DNA of 50,636 nucleotides from Chloroflexota bacterium (GTDB lineage Bacteria > Chloroflexota > Chloroflexia > QHBQ01 > JADMIH01), in the NCBI GenBank assembly GCA_015478675.1, contig JADMIH010000009.1:1-50636 (forward strand), given 5' to 3'. A program made the position numbers and the translations under genes. The notes below the pieces were generated by a model. That model did no database searches, was not told the origin of the DNA, and worked only from the letters and a program-made list of their open reading frames with translations. How positions within the stretch are numbered: position 1 is the stretch's first letter; each line of letters opens with the position of its first letter. Below are positions 1 to 9,582 of this stretch, in pieces.

Positions 1-553
1 GGAGGTAGCGATAAACCGTCGCTTTGGAGACGCCATATTCCTTCATCAGGGTTCGGATCGTCGTCCCCTGCTGCCGTTTGGCTTGCATATCGGCAATCTG
101 CTGCGTCTTCAAGGTCTTGCGACGGCCAAACGGCACGCCTCGCGCTTTGGCCTTCGCGATGCCATCCATTTGGCGTTCTGCACGGATCTCCGTCTCAAAT
201 TGGCTAATAGCTCCCAACATATTAAACAGTAGCCGTCCGGTGGCATAGTTGGTATCGATTTGCTGATCCAGCACCTGCAACTGAACCCCCTTGCGTGCGA
301 GCTGTTCGGCAATCTGGCATAGGTGAAGCGTTGAACGCGCCAGACGGTCCAGGCGGGTAATAACAAGTGTATCGCCTTCGCGGGCGTACTCCAGGCAGGC
401 CACCAAGCGTGGACGTTTATCCGATGTGCCTGTGCCAGTACCACTACCACTGCGCTTCTCCTCAAAGAGCTTGTCACAGTGCTTCAGTTTATCTCGTTGG
501 ACCTCGAGACTCTGCCCCACCGAACTGACCCGGGCATAGCCAATCAGCGCCAT
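1..553 (-). CDS. tnpR: Tn3-type serine resolvase, open at left edge
   Basis: The reverse strand reads open from an ATG at 553 to the window edge (about 184 residues) with no stop, so the C-terminus is missing. It begins MALIGYARVSSVGQSLEVQR, the resolvase N-terminus with the nucleophilic serine in ARVSS. It continues with EYAREGDTLVITRLDRLARS (the R-LDR-RS motif) and QIDTNYATGRLLFNMLGAISQFE, then reaches a C-terminal helix-turn-helix (GVSKATVYRYL) at the edge. Family knowledge: these enzymes resolve cointegrates at a res site. It is divergent from the transposase fragment at 804, the classic Tn3 tnpR/tnpA layout. An insert rich in Ser-Gly-Thr (SGSGTGTGTSDK, near residue 41) is unusual. Any other small serine recombinase role remains possible. 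Confidence 0.88.
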   Translation of the reverse strand, partial: MALIGYARVSSVGQSLEVQRDKLKHCDKLFEEKRSGSGTGTGTSDKRPRLVACLEYAREGDTLVITRLDRLARSTLHLCQIAEQLARKGVQLQVLDQQIDTNYATGRLLFNMLGAISQFETEIRAERQMDGIAKAKARGVPFGRRKTLKTQQIADMQAKRQQGTTIRTLMKEYGVSKATVYRYL

Positions 554-803
554 CACATACTCCTGCTATCTGTCCTTGTGCCTTATGTCTCTCTTGTTAT
601 CTGTCCTTGCTGCCTTGCGGCCTTGCCGTCTCAGAAAATCTAAGGGGCTATGATAAGTGGATTATGAGACATGTTATGCGACGCGTCAAAGAGGTGGGAC
701 TTGCTAGGATTTAATTGTATACTTTTTGAGACTTTGGACTTTGAGGCGATTGTCCCGTGGTCCTGTGACGACCTACTGGTGATGATGACGACGAAGGAGC
801 AGT
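554..803. other. divergent intergenic region, candidate res site
   Basis: This gap separates the divergent resolvase and transposase fragment. In Tn3-like elements it holds the res recombination site and both promoters. I see AT-rich stretches (around 700-735) but could not define the three resolvase subsites. The assignment rests on gene order. The end of the gap has an AAGGAGC ribosome-binding site for the GTG start at 804. Confidence 0.4.
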
Positions 804-1292
804 GTGACCGACCTTGTGACAAACCTGGAAGTGAGCAAGGCCAGTAAGCCACCAAAGCGGTTATACATTCTGGACGATGAAGAAATCGAGGCCCTTTACG
901 CCAGACCGCTCTTTACCGAAGACGAACGCAGTCACGCCTTTACGCTGACCCAGTCCGAGAAAGACCTTCTTGCTTCCTTTACGCAGATTCACGTCCAACT
1001 GTACTTCATCCTTCAATTGGGCTACTTTAAAGCCAAACAGCTTTTCTTCGCCTTCACTTTTCATGACGTTGGCGATGATGTGAACCACCTCCTCCAACGC
1101 TATTTCCCCGATATTGGGCGTGGGCCTCATGCAACATATGGACCGCGACCCAAACTGCGTCCTCTCAATAAACGGACCATCCTCAAACAGCGGCAGCGTA
1201 TCTTGGAACTGTTCCAATATCGGCTCTGCGCGCCGGCAGATCGAGGGCGCTTGTTCCTCCGCGCCCAACAGGCCTTAACCAAACCTCCATAG
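804..1292 (+). pseudogene. tnpA: Tn3-family transposase, 5' fragment (DUF4158 region)
   Basis: A 162-residue reading frame starts at GTG with AAGGAGC just upstream. It contains ILDDEEIEALYARPLFTEDE, LQLGYFKAKQLFFAF and LLQRYFPD, which match the N-terminal DUF4158 domain of Tn3 transposases. Full Tn3 transposases are close to 1000 residues and carry a C-terminal DDE domain. Here the frame stops after RAQQALTKPP and nothing downstream resembles the rest, so the gene is truncated and inactive. A MITE-like element begins about 50 bp past the stop. The partner resolvase lies divergently upstream. Confidence 0.8.
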
Positions 1293-1341
1293 TGCCCTAC
1301 CCTGATAAGCCATTTCGTTGATAACCCGCCGACCCAATATG

Positions 1342-1447
1342 GACCCACTAACAACGCCTAACAAAACCTCTTATAGGGCTATCTAAGAGACCCCTTTACG
1401 CATGTGGTAGCTGATTGACTAAGGTTTTGCTAGGCGTTCCCAGGGTC
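1342..1447. repeat. MITE-like element with terminal inverted repeats
   Basis: The left arm at 1342-1368 begins GACCC and ends AACGCCTAACAAAACC. The right arm at 1423-1447 begins GGTTTTGCTAGGCGTT and ends GGGTC. The inner 16 bases pair with one mismatch, and the outer GACCC/GGGTC also pair. The roughly 105-bp interior has no coding potential. It fits a small non-autonomous insertion element. I see no clear target duplication. Confidence 0.55.
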
Positions 1448-1499
1448 TAACTCAGCCTTGAGTTCTAATAGCAGCCAGTGCTTAAATTACCATAGGGCA

Positions 1500-1844
1500 T
1501 CACTGGTCTAGTTGCACTCGTAGATTTTCTAGTACTTGTTTACGTTGAGATAGCTTAGTTGAGCCAGCTTCCTCCCAGCGATGAAGATCAACTCCAGTGT
1601 CTATTATCTCAAGCGCTCGCCTGCGGATGCCTTCGCTTGCAGTACCATGTTCAAGTTGTAATGCTGCCAGCGCTAGGTATATTATCGACCCTTCGTCTTC
1701 ATCATCCAGGTCAGCCACAAACTTGACAAGCACGCGTCTAGCAGCATCTGCTCCGTCAGCCCCCCTCGAAAGTTCGTCCTCGAAAGCATCACGTGTATCA
1801 CCTGCCGTATCGTCGTCGAAGATACCTGTGCCCCATGTACCCAT
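1500..1844 (-). CDS. DUF4259 protein, candidate immunity protein for the RHS toxin
   Basis: The 114-residue product begins MGTWGTGIFDDDTAGDTRD and includes LALAALQLEHGT and RRRALEIIDTGVDL. These match my memory of the DUF4259 family (MGTWG-G-F-ND-A start, ALEIID-G-D-W end). It is small, acidic, soluble and has no signal peptide. It starts 37 bp downstream of the stop of the giant RHS gene on the same strand, where immunity genes for polymorphic toxins usually sit. The biochemical role of DUF4259 is not known to me; the immunity role is inferred from position and acidity. An AGGAGTGTGAG-like ribosome-binding site precedes the ATG. Confidence 0.8.
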   Translation of the reverse strand: MGTWGTGIFDDDTAGDTRDAFEDELSRGADGADAARRVLVKFVADLDDEDEGSIIYLALAALQLEHGTASEGIRRRALEIIDTGVDLHRWEEAGSTKLSQRKQVLENLRVQLDQ

Positions 1845-1881
1845 ATCTCACACTCCTTACTGCTTTTCGCTAAACGTGCAT

Positions 1882-4800
1882 CTACCGTCCATTTTGGATG
1901 ATGTCCAGTGCTTCTCTAAGTAGAGGGCGTCCGGCATTTAGATAGGCTTGTAAATTTCGGTTTCTAGCTCCTGCGCCATTGTTATCATTGCGTAACTGGC
2001 CACCACCTCTACCGCCATAATGATCAATTAGAAGTTGTTCCAGACCTCTAGCTTCTGACTTAGTTAGATTATTGTTGGCAACAATCTCCCAACTCAAATC
2101 ATCATGCTCTGGTTCTAGCATGTGATTCCGCACTCTGCTTGGAGCGTCGCCCTGCCCAACATAGCGGACCGTCCCTTCACCATCTATTCCAACGTAGATT
2201 CCCCTGCCGTTTGTACGGTCGTAGTCAGGACGTGTAGTCCCTACGGGGCGTCCTCTAATAGGAGTTGGTCCCTCCGGCAGGCCACCCTCTCCTCCGTTTA
2301 GACCCTGCCCAACACTCCTGAGCAACTCTCCAAACCCAGGCAGCGATGGCTGCACCCACGTGCCATTCGGCTGCTCTATAGGGTCCATACCCTCTAGACC
2401 AGAGGGATCTGTATAGTTTACAGGATTGCCATAGGCATACCCATATGGCTGCCCTGTTCTCTCTACAGCAGGATCACGAGAGATGAACTGCTGTGTCTGA
2501 GGATCGTAATACCTGGCTCGCTCGTAGAGCAGACCACTCTCGTTGTCAGTGTATTGGCCTGTGTAGCCGAAGGGAGTGGAGGCTTCGCACTCGGAGGGAC
2601 CACCTGGCATTGTGCAGGTGCGCCTGCCATATGCATCATATGAGTAGCTTGCTTGTACCTGCCCCAGGTCGTTCCTGAAGAGGCGAATGCTACCCTGCGC
2701 GTCTCCCAGGTAAATTAGCCCGTTCTCTACAGGTGCATTGGGGTGAGGTTTACTCTGTCCAACTCCTCCAACTCCTCCGGCTTCAGGGTTACCAAGCAGA
2801 GCACCAGGAAAATTACCTGCTCCATTGGGCCTATGAGGAGTATTCACCACCTCCCTGGTGACCACCTCCCCGCCAACACTGTACATGTAGCTGTTTGTGT
2901 AGTAACCGTTGTCAAAGCCGACACCCTGCGGCTCTTGCTCTTGCAGCATCAACGGCAGCCCACCTGCTCCTACTCCCAGTATGTCCCAGGTGTAGCTGAT
3001 CGGCCTTGCCACTCCTATGTCGTAAGTGGGGTCTATCTTGCTTGTTCTCAACCCATCCCCATTGTACTTATACTCTGCCTGGTAAGCGTTATTGTAGTAA
3101 GAAACAAGCTGGTCTGCCATATTGAAGGTGTAAGTAAAGACCTGCCCACCTCCACCTATTCCACCTACAGCATCGTTGAGGGTTCGGCGGTTGCCACGAG
3201 GGTCATAGGTTAACGTCAGGTCCTTGAGCGTGCGGGTCTGGGTATACTCCTGTAGCGAGTAGAGTTCGCCCGCACTGTCATACTGTCGGGTGCTGGTTAG
3301 GGTCTCTCCAGCGCCAGGACCCGATAAAGGTATCGAGAGGGTTTGGGTAAGCTGTGAGGCGGCATCATAGTGGTAAGTGGTAGAGAGTGTGGTGCCTGCT
3401 GTGGCGTTGGTGAGCAAGTCACCAGTTAGCCTGTTCTGCTTGTCGTATGCATATTGGTGAGCTACTCTACCACCACCATTGACTACTCTCTCAGTGGAAG
3501 TGTAGACCTGCCCCAGTGGATCTCTTGAGTATTGAATGTCTATGGGAGAGGTCTCCCCAGCTACATAAGTGGTTGTGGAGATGACCTGATTAGCAGAATC
3601 ATAGGCTGTCTTCTTCTGAGTGAAAGCAGTCCAGGGGTAAGTTTCAGTAGTCAGGTTGCCGTTAGGGTCATAGTCCAAGCCTACAGCGAAGCCACTAGTC
3701 AGGTAGGTTATCTGGCTGATGCGATTGGCATCATTGTGTGTATAGTAGACGCTACGTGGATCGTAAGCATCACCGTTGAGCACGGGTGGGTAGTTCACCT
3801 GTTGCACATTACTCGCCAGGTCGTAATGATAACGAACTACATGACCACTACCGTCAGTAACGCTTGCAAGTCTATCCAGGCTGTCATACCCATAGGTAGT
3901 AGAGCCTGTACCATCAGACATGCTAGCGCGTAAGCCGCGGCTGTTGTAGCTGTATGACACATCAGGTGTGGAGGGGTCTCCATAGTCTATGGTGTGTAAG
4001 AGATTATCTGGGTAGTAGGAGAAGTAGGTGTAGATGCCCTGCGCGTCTTGTTTCCTCCACAAGTTACCTGCCAAGTCGAAGGCGTATTCCTGGCTGCGCT
4101 CAAGCGGGTCGTGGACGTTGTAGCGCCAGTTGGCATCATCGTAGGTGTAGGTGGTCTGCTGCCTCAGTGGGTTGGTCTGGGTGTATACCCTACCTAACCC
4201 GTCGTATGTAGTGGCACTGTAGCTGCTGTCCGGCATCACTGTGCGTGTAAGCTGGTTATCATAGTCGTAATAATAGGTGGTAACCTGCCTCTTGGGGTCT
4301 TGCACAGTCTTGAGGTTACGATTGTTGTCGTAGCTGTAGATGGTGTCAAAACCAAGAGTATTGGTTGTGGTGAGTGGATCGCCGTAAGCGTTGGGTACGC
4401 TGTAGCTAGGATGACCATTAGGATCGGTCGTGCTACGCAGTCTGCCTACTGTGTCGTAGTTGTAGAGGGTAGAGTTGGTCAGAGGGTCAGAGGAACTCGT
4501 CAAATAGCCGTAGCTGTTGTACCTTTGTCCCCATTGTTTCCCTAGCTCGTTAGTAATGGTAATCACATCACCCGCACGCCCTGGAGCAGGGTCATAAGTG
4601 TAGTGAATGGAGGCAGTCTCTCCCGTCTCTGTTACTGGCCGGGAAACACTCAAGAGGTTGCCCGAGGCTACACTGTCATACGCGTATGTAGTGGTTAGAT
4701 GTATGCTATTGGTTATAACTGTAGGATCATTAGCTGTGTTATAGGCATATTGGATGGTGCGTGACAGAGGATCGGTGGAGGTGAGCTTGTTACCGGAGTT

Positions 4801-7800
4801 GTCCCAGGTAGCGCTCCACACATGGGTAAGGGGGTCGGACACAGAGGAGACCCATGTAGTGCCTGGTTGGTAGGCATAGTTCCACACAGCAGGCTGCAAG
4901 CCAACATGCTCGGTAACACGCTGTATCTTGTTGTTTGTGTACTCGTATAAAGTAACAAGCCCGAGGGTATCTGTGACTCTGGTTGAGACGCCCGCAGGCA
5001 ATGAATATCCAAAGCTCAGGTAGCGGCCTTCCGGGTCTGTTTGCTTGGCCACACGATAGCTCTTGTCGTAAACGTTGGTCGTTACGCCACCATTAGGGTC
5101 CGTCACAGCCTGTAGCATGTGGTCTGAGCTAAGTAGGAGGCTAGTCTGTTTGCCACCCACATCAGTAATAGTCATGTGGGTGTTATTGGGATAGCTGAAT
5201 GAGACATTACGAGCGCCAGTGTCATCGTGTACGTTGGTCAACAGACCAGCATTATAGCTAAAGGTAAGAGTGCGCCCTTCTGTATCACTAACGCTTTGTA
5301 GCACCCCGCCTGCGCTGTAATTTAGTAACGTGTTATAGCCATTACGATCAGTGATTTGATACAGCTTGTAGATCTTAGCAGTAGAGAGCAGCGACAGCGT
5401 CTTAAAGTAGAAGCGCTCTTGCCCATGATTACGCGTGAAGGTAAAGACAGGGTTAGTGCCTGTAGTGGCGGTAAGAGTAGCCATCACCCGAAGAGGGTGG
5501 CTGAAATCTGAGGCGAATGTGGAGACGCTGCCATTCTCTTCATGCACAAGATAGTTGTTGTATTGGTCCCTATCTATGTACATATTGTAGTTGTGCGTCC
5601 AGCCATACCCAATTGGCCCATACTGGGTCGTCATGTCAGAGTTATATGCCACGCTGAACTGCAAGGGGACGCCCCTACCTGGCACCGAGAGATAGCTGTC
5701 TGCGTAGCAGTAGTACCCGGTGCCTGTATTCACCAGGTCCCCAACACTGTTCGTGGTCTGTATCTGAGAAGGGCTACCTCCACAACGCATCTCGTTTGCT
5801 TGTGGTGTATTCTTCGACAACTTTGTTACAAATGCATCCGCGCTCCCCGCCTGAGTTGATTGATAAGCATTACGAGTGGGAAAGTCCGTAGAGGAAGTAG
5901 TGCCGGTAAGATAAGCATCACCGGAGGCACTCGCCGTCACACTCGCGGAGTAGTCAGCATTGGTCCCACCCAGGTAGGTAGAGTAGCCCAATGTTGATCC
6001 TGACGCATTCAACATACCCGCAAATGCGTCACCACCGCCATGATTGATAGGCTGAATAGGATCCTGAGTGGGAAAGTTAGTCGAGTAAGTCAAGCCCGTG
6101 AAGTATGCGTTGCTTGATCCGTCAACAGCGATGCTATACCCGACGTCCTCATCTGCCCCTCCAAAATAAGTGGAGTAAATATACGCGGAACCATCAGCGT
6201 TGAGCTGGGTTATGAACGCGTCAGATTGGCCCCCGCCGTTGTTGGCTTGGTAAGGATTATGCGTAGGAAAGTCAGTGGAGCTTGTAGAGCCAGTCACGTA
6301 AGCATTGCCCACTGTGTCGAGTGCCACTCCGTTAGCACTATCAATACCGCTACCACCAAGAAACGTGGAGTACACAAAGTCCGTTCCTGCAGAATTGAGT
6401 ACCGTGAGGAAGCCATCTCCGTTCCCAGCATAACTGGGCTGTATTGCGTTCTTTATAGGAAAAGCTATATCATGGTTGAAATAGCGTTCGAAACTGCCTA
6501 CTATGTAAGCGTTGCCCACCCTGTCGATGGCAACGGCATTTGCCTGGGCAGTAGGGCCAGCAAAAGACCCTGAGTAGACTAGCGACGGGCTTCCTGACGC
6601 ATTGGTGTTCAACTTGGCCGCAAAGGCGGTGCCGCAGTTCCCTTCCGAGTTGCCATTTGGAAATCCAACAGTTTGGGGGAAATCATAGCCCAAACTGTAA
6701 CCCGCTATATATGCATTGCCACTGGCGTCCACGGCTAGGCCGTAACCTATGTCTGTTCCAGATTCGCTGCAAGGATCATTTCCTGTGCTCCCTAAGTAAG
6801 TAGAATATATTAAACTCGCACCGTTTGCCGCTATGCGGGTCACAAAGGCATTTGAGGCTCCTCGGTTAGAAGGTTGGTAGGCGTTGTGAGTGGGAAAGTC
6901 AAGAGACTCGGTGGTGCCACTTACATAGACATTGTTGCTCCCGCCCACTGCTATCGACCACCCATAGTCATTTCCTGTGCCACCTAGATACGTTGAGTAG
7001 ATCAGTCCCGAACCATCGGCATTGAGCTTAGTTACAAAGACATCGGCGCCGCCCGCGTTGCTAGGTTGGTACGAACTAGCCAAAGGAAAGTTAGTCGAGT
7101 TCGTGTAGCCTGTGATGTAGGCGTTGCCCGCGCTATCTACTGCGATACCATTGCCATGATCATCCCCGCTGCCTCCCAAATACGTAGAATAAGCGAGCAT
7201 AGGATCAATCGTAAGTGGGCGAGTCGAGTCGTAATTACCTAGTCGGAAACCTATGCTACCTTGAGGGGTTACTGTATAGCGCACACTTACTGCTGTGCGC
7301 TTTCCGTCAGTTCCAGCCACATTTTGCCAAGCCACTGGTGCTTGCTCGGTCATAGTGACACCGCTCCCGGAGGCTACGGGTCCTCTGTTGCCAGACATGG
7401 GGGTGGTGAGGATTTGCAAATTGCCTTGCGTATCCAGCTGTACGCTTTCAGCGCCTGCATATTGCCATTGAATACTATCAGGATCTGCTCCAGGGGCCAA
7501 CGTATAAGTACCTTTCAGTTTTCCAGAAACTCCTTGATAGTGCAGGTCTATTCCTGTATATATGGCGTTATATCTGATTTCGCTGTAAGTTGGAACGTTC
7601 GTTTTCCACTTAGCTGGATCATTCCCAATTAAGTAATTGATCTTGCCCAATAATGCTGTTTTACTTGTAATACGCTGTTGAGGGTTAGCACCCAGGAAGC
7701 GCAAGCGTACTATACTTGAATGATCTGAAGCTGAATTGAACTGCAGGCTAGTCTTCACATGAGGAGAATTCTGTGCAAGCCTATCAGAAGTCCTATGTAT

Positions 7801-8391
7801 GCTTGCACTTTTCACTTTGCCCAAGTTGTCTTTCGTCCTGCTAAGGCTACCATTGTCTGTGAGCGCAAAGACGACTTCAGATTGCGAAAAATAGAGCATT
7901 CCACCAGGAGAATGAGCCATAAAATCCACAGAAGAATCTGCCTGCCCAATGTTAGGCTCAAAGGAGAGAGGCAACTCGCTATAAGTGGCAAGCTCAGGTT
8001 TACTCGCAACGGACGACGTAGAGGCTGAAGATCCTGCATTGGCATGATGCGCATCGACAAGCGGAGAGGAGTTAGAAGGTGAAGGAGGAAAATCAGCGTT
8101 GAGAGAAGAGCCAGGCGAAGCCGAGGCAGGCGCTACACCCGATATGCTAACAAGCATCGGGAGGATGACAAGGAGGTTCAGTAAGAAGCGGTAGCGCGGC
8201 TTACGCTTGGCGAGCATTTGCAGAAAGCCGTTGGCACTGTGACGAGTAGAAGGAGTCATACACCCAGTTGCGGTAAACTCTGATTTTACTTCCCAACCTG
8301 AGGAGTGAAAGTCAGTCGCATATGGAGTGGAGTTGCGTGCACGTGCATTCCTAGAATGGATGTCGAGGTCGTGGCGAAAGTTGCGGTACAT
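1882..8391 (-). CDS. giant secreted SBBP/RHS-repeat protein with GIY-YIG-like C-terminal domain (polymorphic toxin)
   Basis: The product has 2169 residues. Residues about 60-92 form a signal peptide (KRKPRYRF, hydrophobic core, APASAS), preceded by an unusual 58-residue extension; the ATG at 8391 is kept because AGGAAGGAAAG lies just upstream. Residues about 135-395 are the domain usually found before SBBP repeats (LPLSFEPNIGQ). About 400-855 hold seven SBBP repeats (YSTYLGG and variants), enough for one beta-propeller. About 890-1995 are RHS/YD repeats and an RHS core ending RARYYDPQTQQFISRDP and DPSG. After a Gly/Pro-rich linker, residues about 2064-2169 carry GIYVG, RYVGQG, a downstream Arg (RVRNH) and ARGLEQLLIDHYGG, the pattern of GIY-YIG nucleases. 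RHS shells encapsulate and deliver C-terminal toxins in known systems; nuclease activity here is inferred. The DUF4259 gene downstream is the likely antidote. Confidence 0.9.
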   Translation of the reverse strand: MYRNFRHDLDIHSRNARARNSTPYATDFHSSGWEVKSEFTATGCMTPSTRHSANGFLQMLAKRKPRYRFLLNLLVILPMLVSISGVAPASASPGSSLNADFPPSPSNSSPLVDAHHANAGSSASTSSVASKPELATYSELPLSFEPNIGQADSSVDFMAHSPGGMLYFSQSEVVFALTDNGSLSRTKDNLGKVKSASIHRTSDRLAQNSPHVKTSLQFNSASDHSSIVRLRFLGANPQQRITSKTALLGKINYLIGNDPAKWKTNVPTYSEIRYNAIYTGIDLHYQGVSGKLKGTYTLAPGADPDSIQWQYAGAESVQLDTQGNLQILTTPMSGNRGPVASGSGVTMTEQAPVAWQNVAGTDGKRTAVSVRYTVTPQGSIGFRLGNYDSTRPLTIDPMLAYSTYLGGSGDDHGNGIAVDSAGNAYITGYTNSTNFPLASSYQPSNAGGADVFVTKLNADGSGLIYSTYLGGTGNDYGWSIAVGGSNNVYVSGTTESLDFPTHNAYQPSNRGASNAFVTRIAANGASLIYSTYLGSTGNDPCSESGTDIGYGLAVDASGNAYIAGYSLGYDFPQTVGFPNGNSEGNCGTAFAAKLNTNASGSPSLVYSGSFAGPTAQANAVAIDRVGNAYIVGSFERYFNHDIAFPIKNAIQPSYAGNGDGFLTVLNSAGTDFVYSTFLGGSGIDSANGVALDTVGNAYVTGSTSSTDFPTHNPYQANNGGGQSDAFITQLNADGSAYIYSTYFGGADEDVGYSIAVDGSSNAYFTGLTYSTNFPTQDPIQPINHGGGDAFAGMLNASGSTLGYSTYLGGTNADYSASVTASASGDAYLTGTTSSTDFPTRNAYQSTQAGSADAFVTKLSKNTPQANEMRCGGSPSQIQTTNSVGDLVNTGTGYYCYADSYLSVPGRGVPLQFSVAYNSDMTTQYGPIGYGWTHNYNMYIDRDQYNNYLVHEENGSVSTFASDFSHPLRVMATLTATTGTNPVFTFTRNHGQERFYFKTLSLLSTAKIYKLYQITDRNGYNTLLNYSAGGVLQSVSDTEGRTLTFSYNAGLLTNVHDDTGARNVSFSYPNNTHMTITDVGGKQTSLLLSSDHMLQAVTDPNGGVTTNVYDKSYRVAKQTDPEGRYLSFGYSLPAGVSTRVTDTLGLVTLYEYTNNKIQRVTEHVGLQPAVWNYAYQPGTTWVSSVSDPLTHVWSATWDNSGNKLTSTDPLSRTIQYAYNTANDPTVITNSIHLTTTYAYDSVASGNLLSVSRPVTETGETASIHYTYDPAPGRAGDVITITNELGKQWGQRYNSYGYLTSSSDPLTNSTLYNYDTVGRLRSTTDPNGHPSYSVPNAYGDPLTTTNTLGFDTIYSYDNNRNLKTVQDPKRQVTTYYYDYDNQLTRTVMPDSSYSATTYDGLGRVYTQTNPLRQQTTYTYDDANWRYNVHDPLERSQEYAFDLAGNLWRKQDAQGIYTYFSYYPDNLLHTIDYGDPSTPDVSYSYNSRGLRASMSDGTGSTTYGYDSLDRLASVTDGSGHVVRYHYDLASNVQQVNYPPVLNGDAYDPRSVYYTHNDANRISQITYLTSGFAVGLDYDPNGNLTTETYPWTAFTQKKTAYDSANQVISTTTYVAGETSPIDIQYSRDPLGQVYTSTERVVNGGGRVAHQYAYDKQNRLTGDLLTNATAGTTLSTTYHYDAASQLTQTLSIPLSGPGAGETLTSTRQYDSAGELYSLQEYTQTRTLKDLTLTYDPRGNRRTLNDAVGGIGGGGQVFTYTFNMADQLVSYYNNAYQAEYKYNGDGLRTSKIDPTYDIGVARPISYTWDILGVGAGGLPLMLQEQEPQGVGFDNGYYTNSYMYSVGGEVVTREVVNTPHRPNGAGNFPGALLGNPEAGGVGGVGQSKPHPNAPVENGLIYLGDAQGSIRLFRNDLGQVQASYSYDAYGRRTCTMPGGPSECEASTPFGYTGQYTDNESGLLYERARYYDPQTQQFISRDPAVERTGQPYGYAYGNPVNYTDPSGLEGMDPIEQPNGTWVQPSLPGFGELLRSVGQGLNGGEGGLPEGPTPIRGRPVGTTRPDYDRTNGRGIYVGIDGEGTVRYVGQGDAPSRVRNHMLEPEHDDLSWEIVANNNLTKSEARGLEQLLIDHYGGRGGGQLRNDNNGAGARNRNLQAYLNAGRPLLREALDIIQNGR

Positions 8392-9018
8392 GCGTCTTTC
8401 CTTCCTTTCGTACTTTTCGTTTCTTTATGATGATAACGCCATAATATAATTGGGTGGTCACGCCACCGCTAAGGAGCTCGTTAGATGTGATCACGGCCGA
8501 CGGCTTAGTGTAAATCCGTCCTCTAAATTAACTGGCGGGAACTATACACGGGAGAAGATGCGGAGAAGACCACCTTTCCTAATACAAGGAGATAAGGAGA
8601 CAAAAAGATAGGGAACGAGTAAGAGCAGCAGGCGAGCGAAGCTTCAGTAGATAGGCACAACAGACCAAGAGGCCAGGAGCCACACATAGCTAAATCGTCT
8701 ACTCTCTATACGAGTGTAGACAAGAAACCGTGAGCGGGTGTCCTGGAATATCCGTCTCGGATATGCGTCTGTCGGAAGAAACAGAATGATTAGCCACCAC
8801 TAGTACTTTCGTCAGGTGCAGGATAACCTCAAAGTAATGCACAAGTCAATAGTACTAAAGTACCTTTGACAAAAAGTACAATTTTAGACCTGTGAAGAGT
8901 AGAGGGCTACATGCCTCAGCATGCCTCATCTCTACCTAAAGCCTGGACGTTTGTAGCTTGGAGGACACTGTACTAATGCAAGATAGAAGTTGTAGAGGGC
9001 TTGACTATCGCACTAGAG
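8392..9018. other. 627-bp intergenic region with dyads, no gene seen
   Basis: No convincing reading frame exists in either direction. It must contain the promoter of the RHS gene (minus strand); an AT-rich stretch with TATATT on that strand lies at about 8442-8450 but no good -35 is visible. Other structure includes a perfect 7-bp dyad at 8748-8764, a GTACT/AGTAC palindrome near 8850, and a tandem CATGCCTCA repeat near 8910. The last two lie upstream of the recombinase's stop and could be remnants of a recombination site. Confidence 0.5.
8748..8764. repeat. perfect inverted repeat ATATCCG-tct-CGGATAT
   Basis: Seven-base arms with a 3-base centre. The size suits a dimeric DNA-binding protein or a small hairpin. 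It lies about 360 bp upstream of the RHS start, and nothing ties it to a particular regulator. Confidence 0.4.
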
Positions 9019-9582
9019 TCAACGTGACCCGGAACTCACATAGCGATAGAAGGTGCTCTTCGAAATGTTGAGCGTAGCCAATATGTCCTCTATTGAATTG
9101 CTTTTGTCAGCATACAACCCCAGTAGCATCTTGATCTTCTTTTCGTCAAGCCGCCGAGGCCTGCCGCCCTGTCTGCCCCTAGCACGTGCGGCCTGAAGGC
9201 CCGCCTGGGTGCGCTCACGTATAAGATCGCGCTCGAACTCTGCTAGCGCCCCAAAGACATGGAATATGAGCTTGCCCCCAGAGGTCGTGGTATCTATCTG
9301 TTCGGTGAGGCTCCTGAAGCCTATCCGCCGTTCGTTGAGAGCGGTCACCGTTTCTATAAGGTGCTTGAGCGATCTACCTAAGCGGTCGAGCCTCCACACC
9401 ACAATGGTATCGCCCTCCCGCATGAACTCTAGGGCTTCTGAAAGCCCCTTACGCTCTTGCTTGGCACCACTTATGGTATCAGTGAAGATGCGACCGCACC
9501 CCGCCTTGTTGAGGGCGTCAAGCTGCAGATCAAGGGTCTGCTCCTGGGTTGATACTCGCGCGTAACCTACTAACATGCTCAT
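9019..9582 (-). CDS. serine recombinase (resolvase/invertase family)
   Basis: A complete 187-residue protein beginning MSMLVGYARVSTQEQTLDLQ, with catalytic Ser in ARVST, then GDTIVVWRLDRLGRSLKHL (R-LDR-RS), EQIDTTTSGGKL, FGALAEFERDLIRERT and a C-terminal helix-turn-helix (LNISKSTFYRYV). Length is normal for small resolvases and Pin-type invertases. It catalyses site-specific strand exchange through a phosphoserine intermediate. No transposase adjoins it, so it may be a solo recombinase or a relic. It differs clearly from the resolvase at 1-553 and has no Ser-Gly-Thr insert. Confidence 0.9.
   Translation of the reverse strand: MSMLVGYARVSTQEQTLDLQLDALNKAGCGRIFTDTISGAKQERKGLSEALEFMREGDTIVVWRLDRLGRSLKHLIETVTALNERRIGFRSLTEQIDTTTSGGKLIFHVFGALAEFERDLIRERTQAGLQAARARGRQGGRPRRLDEKKIKMLLGLYADKSNSIEDILATLNISKSTFYRYVSSGSR

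Noticed and set aside
640..855. 71-residue minus-strand frame in the tnpR/tnpA gap
   Set aside because: It overlaps the transposase start and has no homology or ribosome-binding site.
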